A stretch of DNA of 64,000 bases from a virus, in IMG/VR virus record IMGVR_UViG_3300032307_000723, positions 1 to 64,000 of that record. One strand, written 5' to 3'. Position numbers and translations under genes: made by a program. This document shows, piece after piece, positions 27,872 to 35,902 of this stretch. Positions within the stretch are counted from its first letter, which is position 1, and each line of letters begins with the position of its first letter. The notes below the pieces were generated by a model. It had not been told where the DNA came from. It saw only the letters and a program-made list of their open reading frames with translations, and did not search any database.

Positions 27872-28436
27872 CGAAAGGTATGATGAAATTAAATCTTTGT
27901 TACAAAAATCAAGAATGATTATGGAACAAAGTACTCAAATAAATGTTGCAAAAGACGTTGAAAAAAGAATTGAACAAGATAATCCTGAGTATGAAACCGC
28001 TAAAACCGGTTTTGAAGATGGGGATGATGTTGAAACGATGTCAAGAGACAAAAAACAAAAATATAGAATATCTGGAGGTATTTTAGCACTTCATGGTAAA
28101 GACCGAAATGATTTGGATATCACTAGTGATGAGAAATTGGCGTTTCAAGAAACAATGGATGAATTCATCGAAGAGGTTTCGGACCTTGTAGATTTCAACA
28201 CATTAAATGTTTATGCAAATAATGTGGAATGGTCAGGTAAATTAATTGATGAAGATTTGGATTTTATTTTCACCATCGGTGAGGATAGTGGAATTTATAT
28301 TAATGGACAAATGATTAAAGTTGACCCTGATTTTATGGAAACAATAAATAAACTTCAAAAATATTACCAAAAATTTAAATCTAAATGGGGTAGAGTTTTG
28401 GCTAATAGAAAGAAAACAACTGAATCACCGGAATAA
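27855..28436 (+). CDS. Unknown protein of the lysis-adjacent block
   Basis: 193 residues, mostly helical and acidic, with GGILALHGKDRNDLDITSDE in the middle. It overlaps the amidase end by 17 bases and its stop overlaps the next start (TAATGA). It has features common to virion-internal proteins (charged, no Cys) but nothing diagnostic. Confidence 0.55.
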   Translation: MNNLHNERYDEIKSLLQKSRMIMEQSTQINVAKDVEKRIEQDNPEYETAKTGFEDGDDVETMSRDKKQKYRISGGILALHGKDRNDLDITSDEKLAFQETMDEFIEEVSDLVDFNTLNVYANNVEWSGKLIDEDLDFIFTIGEDSGIYINGQMIKVDPDFMETINKLQKYYQKFKSKWGRVLANRKKTTESPE

Positions 28437-28795
28437 TGAAAGATATTGTGAGTAATAACAAACAAAATATATTATTAATCATCGTTATTGTATTGGCGGC
28501 TTGGAACATATTCACAACCAATGGGATTAAAACTGATGTTAAATCATATAAAGATAAAATAGAATCTCTTCAGACTGAAATTGATTCTGCAAGGGCTATT
28601 AACGAAGGGATTGACGTTAAAATTGATTCAGTAAAAGGTAATGTGGTTAAAATTACGAAAGAAATTCATCACATAGATAATAACATAACAATAATTAAAA
28701 AACAAACGGATGAGAAAGTTAATAGTGTTGACACTCTTACTGCTAACGAGCTTGAGCAGTTTTTCACAAACAGATACGACAAAACCTCAAACTAA
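28436..28795 (+). CDS. Inner-membrane spanin-like protein
   Basis: 119 residues: an N-terminal transmembrane helix (NILLIIVIVLAAWNIF) and then a long periplasmic-type coiled coil (SYKDKIESLQTEIDSARAIN). The next gene, which carries a signal peptide, begins inside its 3' end in another frame. Embedded or overlapping inner/outer pairs are typical of phage spanins (Rz/Rz1), which fuse the two membranes of Gram-negative hosts in the last step of lysis. The call rests on architecture and gene overlap. Confidence 0.55.
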   Translation: MKDIVSNNKQNILLIIVIVLAAWNIFTTNGIKTDVKSYKDKIESLQTEIDSARAINEGIDVKIDSVKGNVVKITKEIHHIDNNITIIKKQTDEKVNSVDTLTANELEQFFTNRYDKTSN

Positions 28796-29156
28796 TACAC
28801 CTGTAGTTCAAAGTGATACTACCAAGATTAGATTAAAAGTTCCTGTTGCAAAATTAGCAATCAAGGATATTCTTAAGGGTGATGGGTGTGAAGTTGAGTT
28901 AAAACTTACACAAGAAAAAGTTATTAAATTAGAGACAAGAGAAAAAGAAAAAGATTCTCATATAATTCTTCTTGAAGAGAAAGATAAGAATAATAACTTT
29001 ATGTTAGGTAAGAAAGATGAACAATTAAAAGTGTCTGAAGACTTAACAAATAGTTTACATAAAGAACTTAAAGGTCAAAGAAATAAAACTTTCTTATGGA
29101 AAGTTGGAACCTACGCTGGTATTGTTGCATCAACATATCTTTTAATAGTAAAATAA
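28710..29156 (+). CDS. Secreted, membrane-anchored spanin partner-like protein
   Basis: 148 residues with a clear signal peptide (MRKLIVLTLLLLTSLSSFSQ), a linker rich in Thr, a coiled-coil centre and a C-terminal transmembrane helix (VGTYAGIVASTYLLIVK). It overlaps the preceding gene by 86 bases in a different frame, like Rz/Rz1 pairs, although it lacks a lipobox Cys. Its exact topology would distinguish spanin from another envelope protein. Confidence 0.55.
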   Translation: MRKLIVLTLLLLTSLSSFSQTDTTKPQTNTPVVQSDTTKIRLKVPVAKLAIKDILKGDGCEVELKLTQEKVIKLETREKEKDSHIILLEEKDKNNNFMLGKKDEQLKVSEDLTNSLHKELKGQRNKTFLWKVGTYAGIVASTYLLIVK

Positions 29157-29401
29157 TGGCATTAACAAGTTCAGAACAAAAGGAAATTGAAGTTATGATT
29201 CGTAAAGAGATAAAGAGCTTTATGGAGAATAATACTATTAAACAATTTGAAGATAAGTTGTTAGATAGAATAGGTCGTGAGATAAAAAGAGGTAAATTAG
29301 AAGGTGATGTTAAAGATATCACATTAAGAATGTTCCGAGAATTCTACCAATTTATGTGGATGAATAGAAGTTATTGGGAACCAAGATTAAGAAACGCGTA
29401 A
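29156..29401 (+). CDS. Small helical phage protein
   Basis: 81 residues from the ATG at 29156, which overlaps the previous stop (TAATG). The sequence MALTSSEQKEIEVMIRKEIK and the rest of the chain are predicted all-helical; the end is aromatic (FREFYQFMWMNRSYWEPRLR). Similar small proteins occur beside virion genes in T4-like phages, but I cannot name a family with certainty. Confidence 0.6.
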   Translation: MALTSSEQKEIEVMIRKEIKSFMENNTIKQFEDKLLDRIGREIKRGKLEGDVKDITLRMFREFYQFMWMNRSYWEPRLRNA

Positions 29402-29402
29402 T

Positions 29403-30326
29403 ATGGAATCATCAGGTAAATTATTTAAAAAAGAATTAGATAAAGCATTTTCTCAACCGGGTATTAAAATGAATGCAAGTGTTATGGGAGATGCTATGAA
29501 ATACAAACAATCATTCAAGGAAGAAGAACTTGAGGGAGGTCTTGCGGATAAAAAAACACTTAAAGACATTGCAAAAAAACATGATAAAAAAGGATATTAT
29601 CATGTTGATGATATGGTTTCTTCATTAAGGGTTCAATTAAACAAAGGAATTAAAAAAGAATTAGAACATACTAAAAATAAAACTAAGGCTAAGGAGATTG
29701 CGATGGACCATCTTTGGGAAGACCCAAATTATTATGACAAGTTAAAAAAAATTGAATCGAAAGAGGAGAAAGAAAAAAAATATTTAGATATTGAAGATAT
29801 GATACCTATGTTGAAAAAACAACTTATGAAAGGTACTAAAGTTGACCAACAACAAAAAAAAGAAAAAACCAAATCTAAAGAAGAATCTAAAGAGGCGGCC
29901 ACTACAGGTTCTGTAGGGTCTTTTGTAGGTAAAGTTGCATTCATGGATAGTGATTTTGTTAGAAGAAGTTTTGAAGAAACTCCAAAATTAAAGGAAAGTG
30001 AAGTTGAAAAGGTTGAAGCTACTGAAGCAACTACAGGTGTTGGAGGATATTCAACACCAGCAATGTGGGCAAAATCAACTAAAAAGAAAGATTGGGGACC
30101 AAGTAGAAAAACTCAAATACCTGGTGGAGGTTTTGTTAAGATTAATAAAAAATGTACTAAATTTCCATATTGTAACCAAGGTGAAATAAGTAATATAAAA
30201 ATAAGTAACAATGAATCCGTAAAGGAGGCAATTAAAAGAGTTTCTAAAAGGATAGGTGTTAGTGAAAGTACTATTATAACTATTTTGGAACATGAATACG
30301 AAAAAGCGAATAAAAGAACAAAATAA
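29403..30326 (+). CDS. Charged DUF5661-like protein, probably virion-associated
   Basis: 307 residues. Residues ~47-115 (KTLKDIAKKHDKKGYYHVDD, then LNKGIKKELEHTKNKTKAKE, AMDHLWEDPNYYDKL) match the DUF5661 pattern L-x-D-I-A-x-K-H ... G-I-K-x-E-x-E-H-T ... A-x-D-H-L-x-E-D-P-x-Y-Y. The remainder is lysine-rich with a hinge TTGSVGSFVGKVAFMD that could be a processing site of an internal head or core protein; this is speculative. A TATTTATA motif follows it, before the next gene. Confidence 0.6.
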   Translation: MESSGKLFKKELDKAFSQPGIKMNASVMGDAMKYKQSFKEEELEGGLADKKTLKDIAKKHDKKGYYHVDDMVSSLRVQLNKGIKKELEHTKNKTKAKEIAMDHLWEDPNYYDKLKKIESKEEKEKKYLDIEDMIPMLKKQLMKGTKVDQQQKKEKTKSKEESKEAATTGSVGSFVGKVAFMDSDFVRRSFEETPKLKESEVEKVEATEATTGVGGYSTPAMWAKSTKKKDWGPSRKTQIPGGGFVKINKKCTKFPYCNQGEISNIKISNNESVKEAIKRVSKRIGVSESTIITILEHEYEKANKRTK

Positions 30327-30329
30327 AGA

Positions 30330-30337
30330 TATTTATA
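30330..30337 (+). promoter_or_regulatory. TATTTATA late-type promoter motif
   Basis: TATTTATAATTAAAATA, 15 bases before the ATG at 30353. The same extended string occurs at 35879. Confidence 0.55.
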
Positions 30338-30352
30338 ATTAAAATAAAACGG

Positions 30353-31471
30353 ATGGACAAATTTAAAAAACATATTGACAACCTTGTTTCAAAAGTACTT
30401 AATGAGGAAATTGAAAGTAAAGTAAGAAAAATCACAGAAACTATGAGTGGTGAGTGGACTGAAATTGAGGTTGGTGAAGAACTTAAAGGTAATCAAAAGA
30501 AACTTGATGTTGCCAAACCAAAAGGTAAATTAACTGCTGACGACTTTAAAAAACTTAGAAAAAGTAAAGTTGCTAAAATTGGTAGTAAGTATGGTGATAA
30601 ACACGGTATGGAAGAGGCTGAAACTGAAGAAGGTAATGCGTTTTCAGGGGCTTTAGCTGATGCTAAGAAAAAGGGTAACGATTCTTTTGAGGTTGATGGT
30701 AAAGAATACCAAGTTAAAGAAAGTAAAAATAGTTTAAAATTAACTGAGGATGAGTTAATTGATATGATTGAGAAAATTGTGATGGAACAAAAAGTTAAAG
30801 ACAAAGCAGAAAAAGAAAACATCACAAAAAAAATACCTCAAGGGTTGAAAGATACTGATAAAGTATTGAACAAGAATAATGAGATTAATGATGAACATAC
30901 TAAAGAGGTCGTTAAAAAAATGAAGGACTACATGAAGGATATGTTTATGGGTGGTAATGGATATAATGAATCCCCTGATGATTTCCCACAAAGTAATTAT
31001 GATATGGAAAAAGACCATAAAGAAAAGAAGTACAACCCATCTGATGCAGTTGAAGAATATATTGAAAATTTTGCGTATCCGGGAATGACTAATTTAGTTT
31101 ATGATGAAATCAAACCTGATGAAGAAATGATTGGGAACCAAATAAAGGGTGATTCTAAAAATGGTAATGCTGTTACAGATAAAGATGGTAAAGCGTTAGG
31201 TAATGTTTCAAAAAGAAGTTTAAAGACTGGTGATAGGTTCAAAAAGAATTTTGATGAGAATTTATATGGGGCTGAACAAATGAATGGTTCATATAAAAGA
31301 GTTCCTCAACCTGTGGATGTTGCTGGTGATAAAAAACAAGCAGGGTCTTTAGGTAAAGCGGAAAAGATTTTAAATAAACTTGAATCAACTGAAAATAAAA
31401 AGTCCAAAATAGTTTCTGAAGAGATGAATAAGATGAAAAATTTAATTGGATATAACAGAAAAACACAATAA
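30353..31471 (+). CDS. Charged, probably virion-associated protein
   Basis: 372 residues, highly charged and mostly helical or disordered, no Cys or Trp-rich core. It contains LKLTEDELIDMIEKIVMEQ, one instance of a short helical motif (L-T-E-x-x-L-x-x-I-x-x-x-(I/V)-x-E-Q) also found at the N-terminus of the LysM protein at 56276. No domain recognised. It has its own TATTTATA motif and a strong terminator after it, so it may be expressed alone, late. Confidence 0.6.
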   Translation: MDKFKKHIDNLVSKVLNEEIESKVRKITETMSGEWTEIEVGEELKGNQKKLDVAKPKGKLTADDFKKLRKSKVAKIGSKYGDKHGMEEAETEEGNAFSGALADAKKKGNDSFEVDGKEYQVKESKNSLKLTEDELIDMIEKIVMEQKVKDKAEKENITKKIPQGLKDTDKVLNKNNEINDEHTKEVVKKMKDYMKDMFMGGNGYNESPDDFPQSNYDMEKDHKEKKYNPSDAVEEYIENFAYPGMTNLVYDEIKPDEEMIGNQIKGDSKNGNAVTDKDGKALGNVSKRSLKTGDRFKKNFDENLYGAEQMNGSYKRVPQPVDVAGDKKQAGSLGKAEKILNKLESTENKKSKIVSEEMNKMKNLIGYNRKTQ

Positions 31472-31500
31472 AAATTCACATTTCGAATGATTATACTATA

Positions 31501-31534
31501 TTCTCCATAGATGACCTCTATGGAGAATTTTTTT
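31501..31534 (+). terminator. Strong intrinsic terminator
   Basis: An 11-bp perfect stem TTCTCCATAGA/TCTATGGAGAA with a TGACC loop, followed by seven T. It ends the unit beginning at 30353. Confidence 0.85.
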
Positions 31535-31540
31535 AATTAT

Positions 31541-31978
31541 ATGACCAATAAGATACCAAAAGATGAAATAATAATTTGGTTTAACATTCATAATATGTAT
31601 TATGAACGAATTGAATTATTTGGAGACATATTCAAATCACTAAATTTCATAATAAACGATACCTATTTGGGTAATGAATCTTATGAAACTAAAATTATTA
31701 TAACTAATGAGGATAACCAAAAACATTTTGATTGGTGTTGGGAAAAATTAGTTGAAGATTTTAGGAAGGAGAATATTATAATAAGTTTGGAGGGAGAACA
31801 CAAAGATTATTTCAAATCATTTTTTAACGATACCTTTTACAATCAGGATGGAAGTAAACTTAAAGAGTCGATTCCGACATTTTTAAGTGAGATTTTCAAC
31901 GTAAATAAGGACTTTGTTAAACCGGATTTAGATATTTTAACTGAGTTTTATAAAATACTACAAAGATATGTTGATTAA
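31541..31978 (+). CDS. Unknown phage protein
   Basis: 145 residues from the ATG at 31541 (MTNKIPKDEIIIWFNIHNMY). A start at 31511 would lie in the loop of the preceding terminator and is rejected. The protein is acidic, with several aromatic residues, and looks soluble. No family recognised. About 80 bases of AT-rich sequence without a clear promoter separate it from the histone-like gene. Confidence 0.55.
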   Translation: MTNKIPKDEIIIWFNIHNMYYERIELFGDIFKSLNFIINDTYLGNESYETKIIITNEDNQKHFDWCWEKLVEDFRKENIIISLEGEHKDYFKSFFNDTFYNQDGSKLKESIPTFLSEIFNVNKDFVKPDLDILTEFYKILQRYVD

Positions 31979-32057
31979 AAAAACACCATTTGTATTTACA
32001 CCAGAGTAAAAAAACTTAATATTCTTCTATAACAATAAACAAAATAACTTTTGAAAA

Positions 32058-32243
32058 ATGGAAACATTAGAAAAAATCAAAGCGTTAACTGAACAATTGT
32101 CAGTAGATGCTACAAAATTCTACAACGGAAATAAAAGTGCTGGTACAAGAACTAGAAAATCTGCTCAAGAATTAAAAACATTACTACAAGAATTTAGAAT
32201 TGAAATTCTTGAACATAGTAAAAACGGAAGTGCGAATGCATAA
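32058..32243 (+). CDS. Histone H1 (Hc1)-like nucleoid protein
   Basis: 61 residues. An N-terminal helix (METLEKIKALTEQLSVDATK) is followed by NKSAGTRTRKSAQELKTLLQ and EFRIEIL. The G-T-R-x-R-K-S-x-x-E-L/K-x-L-x-x-E-F-R pattern is that of the small histone-H1-like proteins of Bacteroidota, which bind DNA through their lysine/arginine-rich helices. A phage copy could compact phage DNA, displace host nucleoid proteins or travel in the virion. It overlaps the next start by eight bases (ATGCATAA). Confidence 0.7.
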   Translation: METLEKIKALTEQLSVDATKFYNGNKSAGTRTRKSAQELKTLLQEFRIEILEHSKNGSANA

Positions 32244-32421
32244 ATTTGAATCAATATATCTTTTTATATTTGTGTTCACAATATTTGTGGTATTAAGACA
32301 TATTGCAAAATTTGTAAGTGCCCTGTTATCAAGAGAACCAAAACAAATGGTTTACAATAACAGGGAACTTATTTTCCTTGGATTATCATTAAGTTATTTA
32401 ATTACATACATATTACAATGA
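32236..32421 (+). CDS. Small two-span membrane protein
   Basis: 61 residues from the ATG at 32236. Two hydrophobic helices: IYLFIFVFTIFVVLRHIA and ELIFLGLSLSYLITYIL. It overlaps the gene before by eight bases and the gene after by four, so it belongs to one tightly coupled operon. Function unknown. Confidence 0.6.
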   Translation: MHKFESIYLFIFVFTIFVVLRHIAKFVSALLSREPKQMVYNNRELIFLGLSLSYLITYILQ

Positions 32422-32873
32422 GTTTTTATAAAGAATTAGTGCCGTTTGTGCAATATATACATTCTGTTAGGAAGTTAGAAAACTATTTAAGTTTTGACAT
32501 GGCTTTTCCTACTAAATGGTCAATACCTAAAAGTATTATTGATGAAGGTCAAGTTATTGGATTTAACTTAGATGACCAAAATTTAAAAGGAGTTACATTT
32601 GTTGCCCAAATAAACGAAAGTGATGTTTCATTAATTTTAACTAAAATTGCCAAAATTATTAAGTTAAATAAGGAAAGAGAATTAAAAGAACAATTATTCA
32701 AACAAACAATTGACCAACTAAAACAAACATTTGAAAAAAATGATTTGGATAAATTACAAAATCTATACTTTGATTTTGAAACAGATGCACCAAATTTAGA
32801 ATTAGATGAGCAAAACGGACAGGAGTCAACAATTATTGAATTGGCTGACGAGCGAGACGAAGAAAGACAATAG
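32418..32873 (+). CDS. Unknown operon protein
   Basis: 151 residues. The N-terminal half appears alpha/beta; the C-terminal half is a charged helix (LNKERELKEQLFKQTIDQLK) and an acidic tail. The start overlaps the previous stop (ATGA). No family recognised. Confidence 0.58.
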   Translation: MSFYKELVPFVQYIHSVRKLENYLSFDMAFPTKWSIPKSIIDEGQVIGFNLDDQNLKGVTFVAQINESDVSLILTKIAKIIKLNKERELKEQLFKQTIDQLKQTFEKNDLDKLQNLYFDFETDAPNLELDEQNGQESTIIELADERDEERQ

Positions 32874-33000
32874 AGAACTCGAAAATAGTAAGAAACGACT
32901 TATTTGGGAGATTAAAAATATAAAGAAAGAGGAAATGTTCCCTCAACCAAAAAAATTATCATTATGGAAGAGAATAAAAGTACTCCTCTTGGGGAGTTAG
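32806..33000 (+). CDS. Small basic helical protein
   Basis: 64 residues, overlapping the previous gene by 68 bases in another frame, with a C-terminal basic amphipathic segment (PKKLSLWKRIKVLLLG) that could lie on a membrane. An alternative later start would shorten the overlap. No family recognised. Confidence 0.5.
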   Translation: MSKTDRSQQLLNWLTSETKKDNRELENSKKRLIWEIKNIKKEEMFPQPKKLSLWKRIKVLLLGS

Positions 33001-33194
33001 AAAAACTAGCCTTAATTGCGGAATCTTGTCAAGCTATTTTTAGTGGTAAAGGTACCATAATATTTGAATTACCGAAAGGTGAATACACAAGTGTTATTAA
33101 TCATTTTAGGGAGATTGATAGACATCATGAACAATTTTCAATTGATATCTCCGGAACTGAGTTTCACTTTATTTTGAAGGAGGTAGAGAAGTAA
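32964..33194 (+). CDS. Small unknown protein
   Basis: 76 residues, alpha/beta pattern (GKGTIIFELPKGEYTSVINH; SIDISGTEFHFILKEVE). It overlaps the previous gene by 37 bases. It is the last gene of the operon and its end overlaps a convergent minus-strand gene by 26 bases. Confidence 0.55.
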   Translation: MEENKSTPLGELEKLALIAESCQAIFSGKGTIIFELPKGEYTSVINHFREIDRHHEQFSIDISGTEFHFILKEVEK

Positions 33195-33813
33195 ATTTTC
33201 TATACAATATTTTCTTATCAATACCATAAGATTCTAACATATTAAAAAGGTATTTTCTTTGAGCGGAGGAGTGGTCTTTAACAAAAAGACAATCTCCTCT
33301 TTTTATTTTAAAAAAATGAGATGATAAACAATCTATAAATCGTGATGATTCGGATTCTGATTTTAACGTGAAAAGGTTAATATTCTCATCCTCTTGAACT
33401 ATAATCTTATTATTGAGACTTGATATCATTTTTAAACCATCTCCCTTTAAATAGGTCTTTATTAGTTGTTGAGTGGTTATCCTTTTATTTTTGGTAAGGT
33501 CGTAAATCTTTTCTTCTTTTTTATAATGACCAATATTAAACAATGTCATTCCCTCATCTTCAAGAGTTACTTTGGTATTTCTACCATATTCATCGGTCAT
33601 GTAAACTGGTACTAACTGATTATCACTTAGTTCAACTAAACCTATTTCATATCTCACATCAACACCATTTTCAATTTCGACATTAAATAGAACATCGTTT
33701 GATTCTTTTAATAATTTGTCGTAATATTGTTTAGCTCGTGAAAATGTCACGAACTTATTTATAATTTTTTTACGTTTCTTATTTTTGAATAAGACAACAA
33801 GATAGTTTACCAT
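33169..33813 (-). CDS. Unknown minus-strand phage protein
   Basis: 214 residues from the ATG at 33813 (MVNYLVVLFKNKKRKKIINK). A longer frame to 33861 would run into the coding region of dnaJ on the other strand; the CATATATG at 33811-33818 supports 33813. The protein is alpha/beta and charged with a mid-region LVPVYMTDEYGRNTKVTLED. No family recognised. It is divergent from dnaJ with only two bases between the two start codons. Confidence 0.6.
   Translation of the reverse strand: MVNYLVVLFKNKKRKKIINKFVTFSRAKQYYDKLLKESNDVLFNVEIENGVDVRYEIGLVELSDNQLVPVYMTDEYGRNTKVTLEDEGMTLFNIGHYKKEEKIYDLTKNKRITTQQLIKTYLKGDGLKMISSLNNKIIVQEDENINLFTLKSESESSRFIDCLSSHFFKIKRGDCLFVKDHSSAQRKYLFNMLESYGIDKKILYRKFTSLPPSK
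33756..33763 (+). promoter_or_regulatory. TATTTATA motif upstream of dnaJ
   Basis: TATTTATAATTTTTT inside the divergent gene, 52 bases before the dnaJ ATG. It is the only promoter-like element I see for dnaJ; position further from the start than in other cases, so less sure. Confidence 0.35.
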
Positions 33814-33815
33814 AT

Positions 33816-34742
33816 ATGAAAGATTACTACAAAATTTTAGAAGTTGAAGAGAAAGCTTCACAAGATGAGATAAAAAAGAGTTATCGTACTCTATCTAAGA
33901 AATATCACCCCGATGTAAATCCTGAGGGTGATGAGAAGTTTAAAGAGATTGCAGAGGCGTATGACAACATAGGTACTCCAGAAAAACGAGCTCAATACGA
34001 CCAAAACAAAAACAACCCATTTGCTAGAAATGGTGGGGGTTCTTCATTTGAAGAAATGTTTAATCAAATGTTTAATGGTGGTGGAGGTGCAAGACAACGA
34101 AGAAAATCAGTTCCTGATAAAATTGTTAAAGTACAAATAGACCCAATTGAATCTTATAGAGGTGTTGATAAAAAAATTCAATACATGAAAGAGACTCAAT
34201 GTGGTACTTGTAACGGAAGTGGTGGAGAAAGACAAATGTGTGGTACTTGTAACGGAGCAGGATTCCAACTCAAAACATTTGGTACTGGATTTATGGTACA
34301 ACAGATAAGACAAGCGTGTAATTCTTGTGGTGGCAGAGGATATACTTTAGTTCACAAATGTCATACTTGTAATGGTCGTGGTGGAAAAAATGAAATGGGT
34401 ATGGTTAATTTTAAATTACCTAAAGGTGTTGATAGTGGTCAGTATTTAAAATTAGAGAATTTTGGTGATTTTAGAGAGGGTGAAATTGGTGATTTAGTAA
34501 TTCAAATAGAAGTTATTGATAAAGATGGTTTTGAAAAAATAAATAATGATTTAATATATAACCTATTCCTTGATTTAGAAGGGGTAAGAGAAGATAAACT
34601 TAAAGTACCTCATCCTGATGGTGAATTAATGTTAAGTCAACCAAAAATATTTGACACCTCAAAACCGTTAAGATTAAAAGGTAAAGGATATAATGGTGGG
34701 GATATGTATGTTAAGTTAAATGTAAGATTTGAAAGACCTTAA
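33816..34742 (+). CDS. dnaJ: DnaJ (Hsp40) co-chaperone
   Basis: 308 residues. The J-domain is intact (MKDYYKILEVEEKASQDEIK, HPD motif in KYHPDVNPEG). A Gly/Phe-rich linker follows (NPFARNGGGSSFEEMFNQMF), then four zinc-finger repeats CGTCNGSG, CGTCNGAG, CNSCGGRG, CHTCNGRG and a substrate-binding C-domain. It is shorter than bacterial DnaJ (about 375), mainly at the C-terminus. No DnaK or GrpE is in the window, so it would recruit host DnaK to phage proteins, for example in virion assembly or replication. Confidence 0.92.
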   Translation: MKDYYKILEVEEKASQDEIKKSYRTLSKKYHPDVNPEGDEKFKEIAEAYDNIGTPEKRAQYDQNKNNPFARNGGGSSFEEMFNQMFNGGGGARQRRKSVPDKIVKVQIDPIESYRGVDKKIQYMKETQCGTCNGSGGERQMCGTCNGAGFQLKTFGTGFMVQQIRQACNSCGGRGYTLVHKCHTCNGRGGKNEMGMVNFKLPKGVDSGQYLKLENFGDFREGEIGDLVIQIEVIDKDGFEKINNDLIYNLFLDLEGVREDKLKVPHPDGELMLSQPKIFDTSKPLRLKGKGYNGGDMYVKLNVRFERP

Positions 34743-34757
34743 AAAATAAGGTCTTTC
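34731..34757. terminator. Bidirectional terminator-like hairpin
   Basis: GAAAGACCTT (34731-34740) pairs perfectly with AAGGTCTTTC (34748-34757) around an A-rich loop. It spans the stop codons of convergent genes. Confidence 0.6.
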
Positions 34758-34924
34758 AGTTTATTAAAAAGAACGATTGTTCCATATATCGATGAAAACA
34801 AAATGTAAAATCCTAAGATTATCATCCCAATTTGTTTTTTAGATACGCCTCTTTGTTTACATTTTTTACAACCTTGAGAATTAATCTCATTTTCTCCAAT
34901 AATTTGTCCTTCAACTATTTCCAT
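34739..34924 (-). CDS. Small membrane protein with CxxC
   Basis: 61 residues. An N-terminal segment with CKKC (residues ~19-22) could hold a metal or redox pair; a single transmembrane helix follows (IGMIILGFYILFSSIYGTIV). A TATTTATA motif 20 bases upstream on the same strand supports a real gene. Function unknown. Confidence 0.6.
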   Translation of the reverse strand: MEIVEGQIIGENEINSQGCKKCKQRGVSKKQIGMIILGFYILFSSIYGTIVLFNKLKDLIF

Positions 34925-34944
34925 TTTTTTTGATTTTTAATAAA

Positions 34945-34952
34945 TATAAATA
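34945..34952 (-). promoter_or_regulatory. TATTTATA late-type promoter motif
   Basis: Minus-strand TATTTATA 20 bases upstream of the ATG at 34924. Confidence 0.5.
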
Positions 34953-35017
34953 AAAAATAATTAAAGTGAAACTTGCTTTTTGGATTTTTATTTCGTATAA
35001 TTATAAAAAAATTAAAT

Positions 35018-35860
35018 ATGGCATTATCTTACATCGGTGGAAAATCAAAAATAGGTAAATGGATTGTACCATTTTACCATAAGGACATTGAAACATATAT
35101 TGAACCATTTGGTGGTATGTTTTGGTGTTTCTTTAACATGGACCTAACTCAATATCCAAATCTAAAAGAAGTTGTTTATAACGACTTTAATCCTTTAAAT
35201 TATAATTTATTTCAGTGTCTTCAAAATCCTGAAAGATTATTAGAGGAAATTAATAATATTCCTTGTCAACAAAAGGGAGAATCTCCAACACCGGATATCT
35301 ACAAAGAACAATTTATCAGGTTCCAATCTGAAATATTTGATGAAAATTTCAGCGTACAACCTTATGATTATGTTACGGCAGCAAAATATGCGTATGTTTT
35401 AACACAAGTCTTTAGTGGTTCAAAACCTGAAACAAGTTCATTTATTGACCTTAAAGGGAAATACAAATCAAAATATTTGACATTTAGAGATAAGTTATCA
35501 AATCCTAAATGGGTAGAACATTTTGTTAGAATTACTAAAGTTGAGAATATGGATTTTGAGACCTTGATTGCTAAATATGACTCACCAACAACGTACATTT
35601 ATTTGGACCCACCATATTGGAAAACTGAAAATTATTATTCTAATCATGACTTCGATAGTGGTGACCACCAAAGACTTGCAGATTGTATTAAGGAGATTCA
35701 ATCAAAGTGGTCTCTATCATATTACGATTTCCCTCAATTACATAGTTGGTTTCCACAAAACACTTATCGTTGGGAAGAAAAAGAATTTGCTAAAGCAGCT
35801 GCGGCAAAAAAAGGTGTAAAACAAAATTTAGGAAAAGAGCTGCTAATATTAAATTATTGA
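35018..35860 (+). CDS. D12-class adenine DNA methyltransferase (second copy type)
   Basis: 280 residues from the ATG at 35018 (MALSYIGGKSKIGKW); the longer frame from 34973 adds no conserved residues. Motif I-type YIGGKS, EPFGGMFWCFF and catalytic DPPYWKTENYY mark an N6-adenine methylase of the D12 family. It is only distantly similar to the one at 23392, so the two probably have different targets or origins. No endonuclease gene is adjacent, so an orphan, protective role is likely. Confidence 0.8.
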   Translation: MALSYIGGKSKIGKWIVPFYHKDIETYIEPFGGMFWCFFNMDLTQYPNLKEVVYNDFNPLNYNLFQCLQNPERLLEEINNIPCQQKGESPTPDIYKEQFIRFQSEIFDENFSVQPYDYVTAAKYAYVLTQVFSGSKPETSSFIDLKGKYKSKYLTFRDKLSNPKWVEHFVRITKVENMDFETLIAKYDSPTTYIYLDPPYWKTENYYSNHDFDSGDHQRLADCIKEIQSKWSLSYYDFPQLHSWFPQNTYRWEEKEFAKAAAAKKGVKQNLGKELLILNY

Positions 35861-35861
35861 T

Positions 35862-35886
35862 TATATTTGCCTTCGATATATTTATA
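35862..35886 (+). promoter_or_regulatory. Tandem host-type and TATTTATA motifs
   Basis: TATATTTG (35862-35869), a partial match to TAnnTTTG without a clear -33 element, is followed by TATTTATA (35879-35886) and the ATG at 35903. The two classes may overlap for early and late use. Confidence 0.45.
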
Positions 35887-35902
35887 ATTAAAATAGTTTA
35901 AG

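Noticed and set aside
31511-31541. Earlier start at 31511 for the gene ending at 31978
   Set aside because: It lies in the loop and stem of a strong terminator; the ATG at 31541 follows the T-run.
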